From an uncultured Lachnospiraceae bacterium (GTDB taxonomy: Bacteria; Bacillota; Clostridia; Lachnospirales; Lachnospiraceae), in assembly GCA_949740725.1 (NCBI GenBank), contig CATJIO010000182.1:1-64000 (forward strand): a stretch of DNA of 64,000 nt. Reading direction: 5' to 3'. Each line of letters begins with the position of its first letter. The stretch's first letter is position 1. The notes below the pieces were generated by a model that did no database searches, was not told the DNA's origin, and saw only the letters and a list, made by a program, of their open reading frames with translations. The translations under genes and the position numbers were made by a program. Shown piece after piece: positions 19,484 through 29,479 of this stretch.

Positions 19484-20128
19484 ATGATAGACATGGAACT
19501 AGAGAAACAGTTGATGGACTTAATCCGGAGATATCCTGTGCTTGCTCCGGTGAAAGAGAAGATTTGTCAGGCATATGAGATTTTGGAACAGTGTTATGAG
19601 GCAGGAGGAAAGCTTCTGGTAGCAGGGAATGGGGGGAGCTGCGCGGACAGCGAGCACATTGTGGGGGAACTGATGAAGGGCTTCTGCAAAAAGCGGCCAG
19701 TGTCCATGGACTTTGCCCGTTCCTTGGCCGAGGCAGACAAGGAGCGGGGGGAAGAGCTGGCAAAAAAACTTCAGGGAACCCTGCCAGCTATCGCCTTGAC
19801 TGGCCATCCTGGCTTGTCTACCGCCTTTTTAAACGATGTGGACGGCTTGTTAGGCTTTGCCCAGCAGACTTATGGCTATGGGGCAAAAGGAGATGTATTC
19901 CTGGGGATTTCCACTTCGGGGAATGCGAAAAATATCTTGTATGCAGTAGCCGTGGCAAAGGCAAAGGGGATGAAGGTTATCGGGCTCACGGGAAAGGACG
20001 GAGGCGAACTGGGCAGGGCTGCCGATGTGGCGATTATTGTGCCGGAAGAGGAGACCTACCGGATTCAGGAACTTCATCTGCCGATTTATCATGGGCTTTG
20101 CCTGATGCTGGAAGAGCGTTTTTTTTAG
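19484..20128 (+). CDS. gmhA: SIS-domain sedoheptulose-7-phosphate isomerase
   Basis: GGKLLVAGNGGSCADSEHIVGELMKGF...GDVFLGISTSGNAKNI...GLTGKDGGELG. Confidence 0.9.
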   Translation: MIDMELEKQLMDLIRRYPVLAPVKEKICQAYEILEQCYEAGGKLLVAGNGGSCADSEHIVGELMKGFCKKRPVSMDFARSLAEADKERGEELAKKLQGTLPAIALTGHPGLSTAFLNDVDGLLGFAQQTYGYGAKGDVFLGISTSGNAKNILYAVAVAKAKGMKVIGLTGKDGGELGRAADVAIIVPEEETYRIQELHLPIYHGLCLMLEERFF

Positions 20129-20138
20129 AGGCCAGACG

Positions 20139-21179
20139 ATGAAGCAGAGAACCTTATGGATTGACGTGGCCAAGGGAATTGGTATTCTTTTGGTGATACT
20201 GGGCCATATGAACCGCTTTTTTTCCTATGACGGGAGAATGAATCAAATCATATACAGTGTTCAGCTTCCTATTTTTTTGGTAATCGGCGGTTACTGGATG
20301 GAGAGAAGGGATTCATTTCACTTCTTCCTCTCAAAAAAATTTTACCGGCTGATACAGCCCTATTTCCTGTTTGCCGTGTTTTCTATTCTTTATGCATGGC
20401 CGGATAATCAACAGGAAATGCTGCAGTATGGGGTGGGAATGTTGTGGGGAATCGGGATCCGGAATTACCTGCCCAACCTGCCTATCTGGTTTTTGACCAT
20501 GTTTTTTGTTGCGAACATCTGGTTTTACCTGATCCTGTGTTTGGGAGATATGGGAAAGAAACTTTGGCAGAGCTATCTTCTGGAAGGAATTGCCGTTTGC
20601 CTTGTGATGGCAGCAGGATGGCAGATCAAGCTTGGGGAGTTCCGGCTGCCCTGGGGATTTGAACTGGCCATGATCACACAGGGATTTTTTTATACCGGTT
20701 ATCTGGCCCGGCATCTGGGAGAATGGCTGAAAGGGAAATCAACAACCTGGAAATACCGGACAGAGTTGCTTTTGACGATTCCGGCGCTTATCTTTTGGCT
20801 GCTCTGCGTCCGTCAAAATGGCCGTGTGGATATTAATGCGGCATGGTTCGGAAATCGGGGGCTGTGGAGCTTTTACCTGGCGGCTTTATGCGGCTGCTAC
20901 CTGGTATTTATCATGTCGCGGATATTGGCCCACTGCCAACCTATCGCCAGAGTGTTATCTCTATTTGGGAAAAACAGTATGGTGATTATGGCCGTCCATG
21001 TGCCGGTGCTGATATGGCTGGACGGGGTACTCACCCCACTGATGCCGGATATCATTAAAATGAACAGTATGTCGAAAAACTGGATTGGGGTTACCTATAC
21101 CTTTGTGGGGGTTTCCCTCCTAAGCTTATTTGCCGCATATCTGCTGAAGCCCAATCCATTCAAAAAGGAAAAAAATTAG
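20139..21179 (+). CDS. Acyltransferase 3 family membrane protein
   Basis: RTLWIDVAKGIGILLVILGHM... and polytopic profile. Confidence 0.82.
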   Translation: MKQRTLWIDVAKGIGILLVILGHMNRFFSYDGRMNQIIYSVQLPIFLVIGGYWMERRDSFHFFLSKKFYRLIQPYFLFAVFSILYAWPDNQQEMLQYGVGMLWGIGIRNYLPNLPIWFLTMFFVANIWFYLILCLGDMGKKLWQSYLLEGIAVCLVMAAGWQIKLGEFRLPWGFELAMITQGFFYTGYLARHLGEWLKGKSTTWKYRTELLLTIPALIFWLLCVRQNGRVDINAAWFGNRGLWSFYLAALCGCYLVFIMSRILAHCQPIARVLSLFGKNSMVIMAVHVPVLIWLDGVLTPLMPDIIKMNSMSKNWIGVTYTFVGVSLLSLFAAYLLKPNPFKKEKN

Positions 21180-21202
21180 GCGGCCAGAAGGGAGAGCTTA
21201 CC

Positions 21203-22000
21203 ATGAAAAATTTACATACCTTTGCCATCTGCGCCTTTGGAGATTCTCCTTATCTGGAGGCTTGCATCCGGTCAGTGACAATGCAGAGCCGGCCCACCAA
21301 GGTGATTCTGTGTACTTCCACCCCCAGTCCCTATATCAAAGCACTGGCTGAAAAGTACCATGTGCCTGTCTTTGTGCGAGAAGGGGAGAGCGGGATTGGA
21401 GCGGACTGGAATTTTGCCTATGAGATGGCGGATGCGCGGTATGTGACCATCACTCATCAGGACGATCTATATGGAAAAAATTATGTAAAGGAGCTGGAGC
21501 GCGTGGTGAGGGTCTACCCGGATGTTACCCTGTTTACCACAGACTATGTGACGGTGAAAGGACGACAGTTGGCCAGAGGCGAGCGGATGGAGCTGGTAAA
21601 AAGACTTCTGCGGCTGCCGTTGCGGTTTCCTGGACTGAATCATTTGCCTCTGGTAAAAAAAGCTGCTCTGTGTTTTGGCAATCCTATCTGCTGCCCTGCC
21701 TGTACTTACCGCAAGACTTTGTCTGGAGGAGTGGATCAGCCGTTTTTTAATTCCTCTTTCCGGTTTGCTCTGGACTGGGATAAGCTGATCACCATGGCAG
21801 AGGAGCCGGGGAGGTTTATCTGTGTGGAACGCCCGCTGGTATTTCATCGGCTGCACCCGGAGGCTGCGACCAATACCTGCATGAAAGGAGCCCTTCGGTT
21901 TGAAGAGGAGGAGCGGATGTTTCGGCGGATTTGGCCAGAGGTAGCAGCAGGGTTTTTGATGAAATTTTATCAGAAAGCTTATGACTCCTATGAAATATAA
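21203..22000 (+). CDS. Glycosyltransferase family 2
   Basis: TFAICAFGDSPYLEACIRSVTMQSRPTKVILCTSTPS...YVTITHQDDLY. Confidence 0.8.
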   Translation: MKNLHTFAICAFGDSPYLEACIRSVTMQSRPTKVILCTSTPSPYIKALAEKYHVPVFVREGESGIGADWNFAYEMADARYVTITHQDDLYGKNYVKELERVVRVYPDVTLFTTDYVTVKGRQLARGERMELVKRLLRLPLRFPGLNHLPLVKKAALCFGNPICCPACTYRKTLSGGVDQPFFNSSFRFALDWDKLITMAEEPGRFICVERPLVFHRLHPEAATNTCMKGALRFEEEERMFRRIWPEVAAGFLMKFYQKAYDSYEI

Positions 22001-24313
22001 GTGGAGAATGGAAATGATGGTGGAATGAGAATGGAAAATCGAGGGGAAAGACAGTGGATATGGGGTGGGATGGGGATACTTTGCCTGTTTGCCGGAACGG
22101 CTATGCTCCTTTGCTCAGGAACCTTGGAGACGTATCTTGTCTGCAGGGAGGGTAGGAAGGCGGTATGGGAGACTATTCTGTTTTTCGGATGGATGCTGGG
22201 ATTTTGCTGCCTTTCCAAAAAGAAATGGATTAAGTGGGCCGGGATTGGAGCGGGGATTGCAGCCGGGACCTGGTGCCATCAGATTTTTCTGCCCTTTGTG
22301 GTTTCTGGGGCCTGGCTTCTGGGAATCCTTCTATTGGGAGAACGGATAAGAGCGTTGGTTGGCGGAAGGAGAGGCGTCAATGCTTTTTCAGCGCCCTGGC
22401 TGTGCCTTGCAGGAAATTTCCTTATGGGAGCGGGAGGATGGATCTCTCTGATCTGCCTCTTGTCCGCCTGTTCCTTCGGGGGACTGAGCCGTATCCGGTT
22501 TCTGGCCGCCGTCCTGACCCTTTCGTTGATGCTGTGGAAAACAGTGGAGCTTTTCCAAAAGCAGTCTATGGGGAAAGAAATGGGACAGAAAGGAGAACTG
22601 GGGCGGGGAGGACGAGGAGAAGGGCTATATTGGGCGATCTTGTTTACCATGATATTTATTCAGTTAGCCCGGTTGAATCAGGGGGCTGATTATGATTCTC
22701 TTCATTACGGGCTTCGCTCTCACTATATCCTAGACAACGGCAAGGGGATTTACGAGAATCTTGGCAATATTAATCTGGTATACACCTATCCCAAGGGATT
22801 TGAGATACTTTCCTTTCCCATGGCCGGAACGGCTACCTATGGGTATTTACTGTGCTTTAATGTGTGGCTGGCTGTGTTGGCGCTATTTCTTGTCTATGAG
22901 CTGACCGGTCTCTTAGGAGGCACACGCCGACAACAGCTTGGGGCAGCGGCTTTTGTATCCATGATCCCCGGCGTGATGAATATGGCCATTACGGCAAAAA
23001 GTGACATCGCCACATTAGTCTGCCAGCTGTGTATTCTCAATGGAGCTGCAGGTCTTCTAACAGAAACACGGGAGACCTCCCAAAGGTGGTTTGCCATTGC
23101 TGCAGGTAGCTGCTTCTTAAGCTTTGCCATGAAGCCAACCGCAGTGGTATTTTCCACAGTAATCTCCTTGGCTTGCCTGCTTTACCTGTGGAGGGAAGAG
23201 GCGATTTTGTGGAGGGAGGTTTGGAGGGAGAAAAGATTCTTAATTGGAGCGCTGCTTCCCGGGATGGGGGCATGGGTAGGCACATGGCTCCGCACCTACC
23301 AGATGACAGGAGTGCCTTCTACTTCAGTATTTACTTCGATTTGGGAAAAAATAGGTTTTTCTGTCCGCTGGCCCTATGCATTTTCCTCTATTCCGGATCA
23401 AGGCTTTGGGATGAGCTTACAAGAAAGCCTGAAATTTTTCCTGACGCGGTTGTACGGCTTTTTCTTTTTCCCGGCGGGAGAGGATATGGGCCACGTGATC
23501 ATTGCCTGGGGAACAGGATTAATTCCGCTGTTTTTGTTGGCCTGGCTGATGTGGGGGAAGCGGTGGGTGAAAAGCCGCAGTGATGCAGAGAGAAGGACAT
23601 TTGCCTGCATGAGCTGGGCTGGGGCCGCCGTTATCGCTGTCAGCATGGCAAGCCTTTTTTTGCTCTGGCAGGTGGACGGAAACTACTTTATGCTTTTATA
23701 TGTGCTGGCGGTGCCTCTGGGGATTCTTCCTTTGTCGCAGGCAGACTTTTGGCGGTTCCGAAGATCTGCCCTTGAAGGAGTGTTGATTTCAGGGTGCTTT
23801 TTCTTCCAGGCCGCGGTGATGCTGGGGGCAAACTGGGCGGGAACAGTGGGATTTACCCCAGTTTCCTTCCAGCATAAGGGATATTATCAACATCAGCAGC
23901 AGGTTTATGAGGATTTCTGCACCAGAGGGAATCAGGCGATCTGGTCTATCCTGTCCCAGGATCCAAGGACAAGGGTAATTGCTGTGGGAGAGCATCCTGG
24001 TGTGCTGCAATTTCCCTGCAATGTCCAGAGCTATTATGATGTGACCGGCAGTGGGGGAAATGTAAAACTGGTGAAGACTTTGGCGGATTTTAAAGCATTT
24101 CTGCGGTTTGCCCAGACAGAATATGTGTATGTACAGGAGGACTACCTGGAGGAAGGAACCAGGGTTTGCGATGTGATCCGCTATCTGATTGAAGAGGGAA
24201 GCCTGGCGGACATCCGGTACGAAAATCGAAACATGATTGCCCGGGTAAACCTGGAGGGAAAATATCCAATGGAGCCGGGAGCAGTGGCTGAGTTTGAGCG
24301 GAATATCCGTTAG
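22001..24313 (+). CDS. Large GT-C-like membrane protein, paralogue of 9402-11741
   Basis: GADYDSLHYGLRSHYILDNGKGIYENLGNINLVYTYPKGFEILSFP; FPCNVQSYYDV; GTG start. Confidence 0.65.
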   Translation: MENGNDGGMRMENRGERQWIWGGMGILCLFAGTAMLLCSGTLETYLVCREGRKAVWETILFFGWMLGFCCLSKKKWIKWAGIGAGIAAGTWCHQIFLPFVVSGAWLLGILLLGERIRALVGGRRGVNAFSAPWLCLAGNFLMGAGGWISLICLLSACSFGGLSRIRFLAAVLTLSLMLWKTVELFQKQSMGKEMGQKGELGRGGRGEGLYWAILFTMIFIQLARLNQGADYDSLHYGLRSHYILDNGKGIYENLGNINLVYTYPKGFEILSFPMAGTATYGYLLCFNVWLAVLALFLVYELTGLLGGTRRQQLGAAAFVSMIPGVMNMAITAKSDIATLVCQLCILNGAAGLLTETRETSQRWFAIAAGSCFLSFAMKPTAVVFSTVISLACLLYLWREEAILWREVWREKRFLIGALLPGMGAWVGTWLRTYQMTGVPSTSVFTSIWEKIGFSVRWPYAFSSIPDQGFGMSLQESLKFFLTRLYGFFFFPAGEDMGHVIIAWGTGLIPLFLLAWLMWGKRWVKSRSDAERRTFACMSWAGAAVIAVSMASLFLLWQVDGNYFMLLYVLAVPLGILPLSQADFWRFRRSALEGVLISGCFFFQAAVMLGANWAGTVGFTPVSFQHKGYYQHQQQVYEDFCTRGNQAIWSILSQDPRTRVIAVGEHPGVLQFPCNVQSYYDVTGSGGNVKLVKTLADFKAFLRFAQTEYVYVQEDYLEEGTRVCDVIRYLIEEGSLADIRYENRNMIARVNLEGKYPMEPGAVAEFERNIR

Positions 24314-24346
24314 AAGGTTACAAGTTAGAGAAAAGGAGGCGGTGCG

Positions 24347-26143
24347 TTGAGACCACTTTCCACAGAAAAACAGATGCAGATAAAAAATGAAATCATAGCC
24401 ATCGGATTTCTAATGGGATTTGCCTATTTTATTTACTCTGGGTTTCAGATAAAAGGCCTTGGGGGAGAGGATCTGCTCTTTTGGTCTAGCTATCGGGAGA
24501 AAACCTTTTTCTCCTTCTTATTTTCTACGGAGTATACGGGCTTTGCCCCGCTCTACCGTCTTGTGGCCTGGCTGGAGATATTCCTCTCAGGGGCACATGT
24601 TAAGGGGCTGCTTCCCTTTCATCTCTTTTGCAACGGCTTAGCGGCAGCCTTTGTTTATCGGATGGGAAGACGGATATCTGGAAGATGGATATATGGTTTT
24701 TTCAGCGGAATTTTATTTCTTCTTTTCGGAATATCCGGTGGTCAAATGGTTAGGCTGCTGGGGCTTCAGGAAGCCGGAGGGCTTTGGCTGAGCATAAGTA
24801 TAGTGTACTGCCTTCATATTTACCTGGCATCTAAACAGGAAAAAATATGGTACTATCATGGCGCGTGTTGGCTGTATTTTGGCGCATGCTTGGTCTGCCA
24901 GTGGTATTTGGCGCTGCTTCCACTGTTTTATCTGGCGTTGCTTTTTCGCCGAAGATTCCAACTGCGAAAATGGTTTTGGCCGCTGCGCCAGTTTCTGCTG
25001 GTGGTTCTAATCCGCCTGATGAGCGGGCATACTTTATTTCCGGAAAAGATATGGCAAATTCCTGGCTTTCCCATCGGACTTTCGATACGAATGCATATCT
25101 TAATGTGGGGGATGTTGGCGTTCGTGATTTTGCTCTTTGCCGTGTTTCTGATCCGGATCCTGCGAGAGGAGGAAGGAAGAGGGGGATACCTGGAGGGCGC
25201 GGGATATTTTCTTGGAGCTATTGTGCTTTTCGTATTTTTGGAAGAAAATACCTCTGGATCTGATGGGTATTTTCTCTACGGAGTTTACAGCGTGCTGATT
25301 CTTCTTCTGAACTATATTGTCGGGGTGATATCTTCCGAGGAGGAGATTGCGGTGATGAAGAAACAGACCGGAGATACGGCGGAAGCAAATTTCCAGGCTC
25401 AGCACACCTTGCAGCTGGTTCCCAAAAGGGGCCATGGGAGAGAGATTGCTATAGGGTTGTTTACCGCCTATTTTTTAACGGCAGCACCTTTCGCCTGGGG
25501 CTTTCGGGAAAAGCTCTTTACATCAGAGGATTATCGCATCCAGGAGAAATACAATTCCCTGACAGAGGAAACGCTGGAGAAGTACGGGGGCGCGTTGCCT
25601 GCGAAGCGTATTTATGTGTTAGGGCTGGAATCCATGACACAGCAGGAGCTTCAGGAATTTTTTCGCGTGGGTGTGGGACCTGGAGAAGAGGCTGTCCAGG
25701 TGGAGGAGATCGATACCATCCGTGATGTAGGGCTGATTACAAAACAGATGGTGGTTCTCTGGGAGGATGCAGAGGGAAACCGGTTTCAGGATATCACCAA
25801 GTTTGTAAAAGAGCAGAAGTTTAAGGTGAATTATGGATTTTACGAGGATGGGTGGATGGATCAGGAATGCAGCTTTTCCATTTTTGGGGGGCCGAAAGGA
25901 GAGCTGTCTTTCCGCTTTCTCTATCCAGGAATACTCTCCGGCGGTGAGGAAACTAGGATTTATGTGGACGGAGAGCTGAATCAGCAGCTACTTGTAGAGG
26001 AAAATATCTACTACGCTCAGATTCACGCCCAGTCGTATCAGATTTTAGACATCCGGATTGAAAGTAATTTTTATGTCCAGGAGGCCCTGGAGCAGAGAGG
26101 AGAGTCGCCGCTGACGGCATTAGTGGAGATCACAGCAGAATAG
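24347..26143 (+). CDS. Predicted polytopic membrane protein, possible GT-C
   Basis: 598 aa, multiple TM, TTG start; FSTEYTGFAPLYRLVAWLE; C-terminal soluble domain. Confidence 0.5.
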   Translation: MRPLSTEKQMQIKNEIIAIGFLMGFAYFIYSGFQIKGLGGEDLLFWSSYREKTFFSFLFSTEYTGFAPLYRLVAWLEIFLSGAHVKGLLPFHLFCNGLAAAFVYRMGRRISGRWIYGFFSGILFLLFGISGGQMVRLLGLQEAGGLWLSISIVYCLHIYLASKQEKIWYYHGACWLYFGACLVCQWYLALLPLFYLALLFRRRFQLRKWFWPLRQFLLVVLIRLMSGHTLFPEKIWQIPGFPIGLSIRMHILMWGMLAFVILLFAVFLIRILREEEGRGGYLEGAGYFLGAIVLFVFLEENTSGSDGYFLYGVYSVLILLLNYIVGVISSEEEIAVMKKQTGDTAEANFQAQHTLQLVPKRGHGREIAIGLFTAYFLTAAPFAWGFREKLFTSEDYRIQEKYNSLTEETLEKYGGALPAKRIYVLGLESMTQQELQEFFRVGVGPGEEAVQVEEIDTIRDVGLITKQMVVLWEDAEGNRFQDITKFVKEQKFKVNYGFYEDGWMDQECSFSIFGGPKGELSFRFLYPGILSGGEETRIYVDGELNQQLLVEENIYYAQIHAQSYQILDIRIESNFYVQEALEQRGESPLTALVEITAE

Positions 26144-26165
26144 AGAGGAAAAGATTGGTGGTAGT

Positions 26166-27572
26166 TTGGATATGAAACAAAATAATGGAAAGAAGGGAAC
26201 CTATCTGATTCCACTGCTGGGGATCTGCATTTGCCTTAGTTATGTGCTGGCAGCCACCCAGGATGTGGTATATTCGGACTATATTCGTCTGGTAAATAGT
26301 TATCTGCCAGATGTGTGGAATCCGGAGAAATTTTTTGTGGCAGATGTTTTAACCAGGATTCCGGTGAATTTCCTGGAACGGATCATCAATGTGACCTTTT
26401 TTGGGTATTCCACCACCTTTGATATGGCGCTGGGGGTGCTTTGCCATGGCGGGGCGGCAGTGATTCTCACCGCTTACTGCCGGGAGAGGAAGGTAGGGTG
26501 GGGCTGGTATCTCCTTCTCATGGCTGTATTTTTCAGCTTGAATAAGTGGGAGATGCTGACTAACGGAACAGGTTGGTGCCATTTCCTGGCCTTTGCCGGA
26601 TTTTACTTCCATTATCTTCTTCTGGATCGCGCTTTTCAACGGCGGCAGACAAAGGAAAGGGCGACAAAAGGAGAGAAGCTTGGGCTGATTATTCTCCCCT
26701 GGGTGATTACCCTGGGAACAGCAGGACCCTACTGTGCCTCATATTCTGCAGTTCTTCTCCTCACCTATGGGATTTGCTTCCTTTTGGAGAAGCGGGGGGG
26801 AAAGAGCTCCTGCTTCGATTATTTCGTTTACGGGATTCATGTGCTGATTCCATTGGGGCTTTACCTGGTGAGCAGCTCTTTTGCGGTGGAGGATCACGCG
26901 GGAGCCACAGGACGGGGAATCGGAGAGGTGCTAAGGGATAATCTGCTGTTTTTCCCAAAGTTTCTGCTGAAAGGTTTCTCCTCTATGGTGATGGGGGAGG
27001 AAGTGATGATGGATGCCTTAACCCGCCTGGATGCAGGGATGGGGTTGTGCTACCTGGCAGGTTGTCTGGTGATAGCGGCCTATGTGATCGCACTGTGGAT
27101 GCAAGTACAGGAGCGGCTCTATGAGCGTTCCCTTCTGCCGCTGATGCTGATCTTTGCCGGAGGGCTTAATCATCTGTTAATTTTAGGCGCTAGATGGATT
27201 TTTGAAAATAGCGATTATGGGATGAGCTCCCGGTATGCTCTCCAGTATCAGGCTGGAATTCTGGGGATTATCCTTACCTTTGCCTTGTTTTTCCAGTCAA
27301 GGAGAAGGGCAGGGGCGATAAAGACGGCGGCAGTGGTGATTTCTCTGGTAATTCTGGCAGGAAACGGTTATACTACTTATAAAGAATTTAAGAAGGCGCC
27401 TTATCGGAAGGAATATGGATGCCGAGTAGAGGCGGCGGCCCTGCGCTATAGGGAAATCCCTGATGAGGAGCTGGAGGACTTATTTCAGTATCACCATGGA
27501 CCGGAGAAGATTCGGCAGGCGCTGGGGATTCTGGAAGAGCAGAGATGGAATATATACGGAGGAGAACAATGA
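26166..27572 (+). CDS. Predicted polytopic membrane protein, possible GT-C
   Basis: 468 aa, about 10 TM, early VVYSDYIRLVNSY segment; TTG start. Confidence 0.5.
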   Translation: MDMKQNNGKKGTYLIPLLGICICLSYVLAATQDVVYSDYIRLVNSYLPDVWNPEKFFVADVLTRIPVNFLERIINVTFFGYSTTFDMALGVLCHGGAAVILTAYCRERKVGWGWYLLLMAVFFSLNKWEMLTNGTGWCHFLAFAGFYFHYLLLDRAFQRRQTKERATKGEKLGLIILPWVITLGTAGPYCASYSAVLLLTYGICFLLEKRGGKSSCFDYFVYGIHVLIPLGLYLVSSSFAVEDHAGATGRGIGEVLRDNLLFFPKFLLKGFSSMVMGEEVMMDALTRLDAGMGLCYLAGCLVIAAYVIALWMQVQERLYERSLLPLMLIFAGGLNHLLILGARWIFENSDYGMSSRYALQYQAGILGIILTFALFFQSRRRAGAIKTAAVVISLVILAGNGYTTYKEFKKAPYRKEYGCRVEAAALRYREIPDEELEDLFQYHHGPEKIRQALGILEEQRWNIYGGEQ

Positions 27573-28339
27573 AGGTTGTATTGCTGGCAGGAGGCTTTGG
27601 TTCCAGAATCAGTGAAGAGAGCCATCTAAAGCCAAAACCGATGATTGAGATTGGGGAAAAACCTATTCTCTGGCATATTATGAAGTACTACTCCCAGTAC
27701 GGTTTTCATGAATTCGTGATCTGTCTGGGTTATAAGCAATATGTGGTGAAGGAATTTTTTGCCGATTATTTCCTGCATACGTCGGATGTAACCTTTGATT
27801 TGGCGAATAACCAGATGGAGGTGCATAACAATTATTCTGAGCCGTGGAAGGTTACTCTGGTAGACACCGGATTAAATACCATGACCGGAGGACGGGTAAA
27901 GCGGATTCGGCCCTATGTGGGGGATGAGCCTTTTATGCTTACCTATGGGGATGGAGTGGCAGATGTGGATTTAAAGAAGCTGGAAGGTTTTCACCGGACG
28001 CACGGAAAGACAGCCACCATTACTGCAGTAAATGTGGGACAGCGGTTCGGGGTTCTGGACATCCAAAGCAGTGGAAGGATCCAGGCATTTCGTGAAAAAA
28101 ATGACAATGACGGTGCATGGATTAACGGCGGTTTTATGGTGATGAATCCAGAAGTTTTTGACTATATCCAGGATGACCGGACAGTATTTGAGAAGGGGCC
28201 GTTAGAGAATCTGGCCAGGAATGGGCAACTGATGGCCTTTGCCCACGAAGGCTTCTGGAAGTGCATGGATACCCAGCGGGATAAAATGCAGCTGGAAGAA
28301 TTGTGGCAGAGCCAGAAGGCGCCATGGAAGATTTGGTAG
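27569..28339 (+). CDS. rfbF: Glucose-1-phosphate cytidylyltransferase
   Basis: MKVVLLAGGFGSRISEESHLKPKPMIEIGEKPILWHIMKYYSQYG. Confidence 0.95.
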   Translation: MKVVLLAGGFGSRISEESHLKPKPMIEIGEKPILWHIMKYYSQYGFHEFVICLGYKQYVVKEFFADYFLHTSDVTFDLANNQMEVHNNYSEPWKVTLVDTGLNTMTGGRVKRIRPYVGDEPFMLTYGDGVADVDLKKLEGFHRTHGKTATITAVNVGQRFGVLDIQSSGRIQAFREKNDNDGAWINGGFMVMNPEVFDYIQDDRTVFEKGPLENLARNGQLMAFAHEGFWKCMDTQRDKMQLEELWQSQKAPWKIW

Positions 28340-28379
28340 CTGTCAGGTTAAAAGAAGCTTGTTGAAAGGTGAAGAAGAA

Positions 28380-29447
28380 ATGGCGAATCATTCGTTGAAG
28401 AAATTAGAGGAATATTACCGGGGGAGGTCGGTGCTCATTACCGGTCACACCGGATTTAAAGGGGCCTGGCTCAGCCGAATCTTAACGATTGCAGGAGCCA
28501 AGGTTACCGGCTATGCCTTAAAGCCGGCTCCTGGTCCGGGACTATTTGTGGAAGCGGGGCTCCATAAGGAAATGGACTCGGTGGAAGGCGATATCCGGGA
28601 TCAGGAAAGGCTTAGATCTGTATTTGACTGTATTCGACCGGAGGTGGTATTCCATCTGGCGGCTCAACCTATTGTGCGGGATTCCTATGAGCATCCGGTC
28701 TACACTTATGAGACCAACGTAATGGGGACGGTCCATGTGCTGGAATGCGTCCGGCAAACGGATAGCGTTTGCTCTTTTTTAAATGTGACTACCGATAAGG
28801 TATATGAAAACCGGGAGTGGGAGTACGGGTATCGGGAAAGTGACCCTTTAGACGGATATGATCCTTATTCTAACAGTAAATCCTGTTCCGAGCTGGTGAC
28901 GCACAGTTACCAAAAATCCTTTTTTTCGGACGGCCACTGCAGGATCTCTACCTCCAGGGCAGGGAATGTGATCGGGGGCGGGGATTTCGCCAATGACCGG
29001 ATTATCCCGGACTGTGTCCGGGCAGCGGTAAAGGGGGAGCGCATTATCCTGAGGAATCCTTACTCCACCAGGCCGTACCAGCATGTACTGGAGCCTCTGG
29101 CCGTATATCTCACCATTGCTATGGAACAGGCAAAGAATCCAGAGAAGGCAGGATATTATAATGTGGGACCGGACGACTGTGACTGTGTCACCACTGGCCG
29201 GTTGGCGGATCTCTTCTGTACCATGTGGGGCGAGGGGATGGAATGGGTGAACCAATATGACGGAGGCCCCCATGAGGCGAATTTCCTTAAGCTGGATTGC
29301 TCCAAGGTAAAAAAGGTATTTGGGTGGACCCCCAGATACCATGTGGCAGAGGCTGTGGAGAAAACCATTGACTGGTGGAAGGCATGGCAGGCGAAGGAAA
29401 ATATGCTTCGGACAACGGATCGGCAGATCCAGGAGTTTTTCCAATAA
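28380..29447 (+). CDS. rfbG: CDP-glucose 4,6-dehydratase
   Basis: RSVLITGHTGFKGAWLSRIL...HLAAQPIVRDSYEHPVYTYETNVMGTVHVLE...YSNSKSCSELV. Confidence 0.95.
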   Translation: MANHSLKKLEEYYRGRSVLITGHTGFKGAWLSRILTIAGAKVTGYALKPAPGPGLFVEAGLHKEMDSVEGDIRDQERLRSVFDCIRPEVVFHLAAQPIVRDSYEHPVYTYETNVMGTVHVLECVRQTDSVCSFLNVTTDKVYENREWEYGYRESDPLDGYDPYSNSKSCSELVTHSYQKSFFSDGHCRISTSRAGNVIGGGDFANDRIIPDCVRAAVKGERIILRNPYSTRPYQHVLEPLAVYLTIAMEQAKNPEKAGYYNVGPDDCDCVTTGRLADLFCTMWGEGMEWVNQYDGGPHEANFLKLDCSKVKKVFGWTPRYHVAEAVEKTIDWWKAWQAKENMLRTTDRQIQEFFQ

Positions 29448-29479
29448 AACAGAGGCAGTAATGAGGAGAAAAGAGAAGA

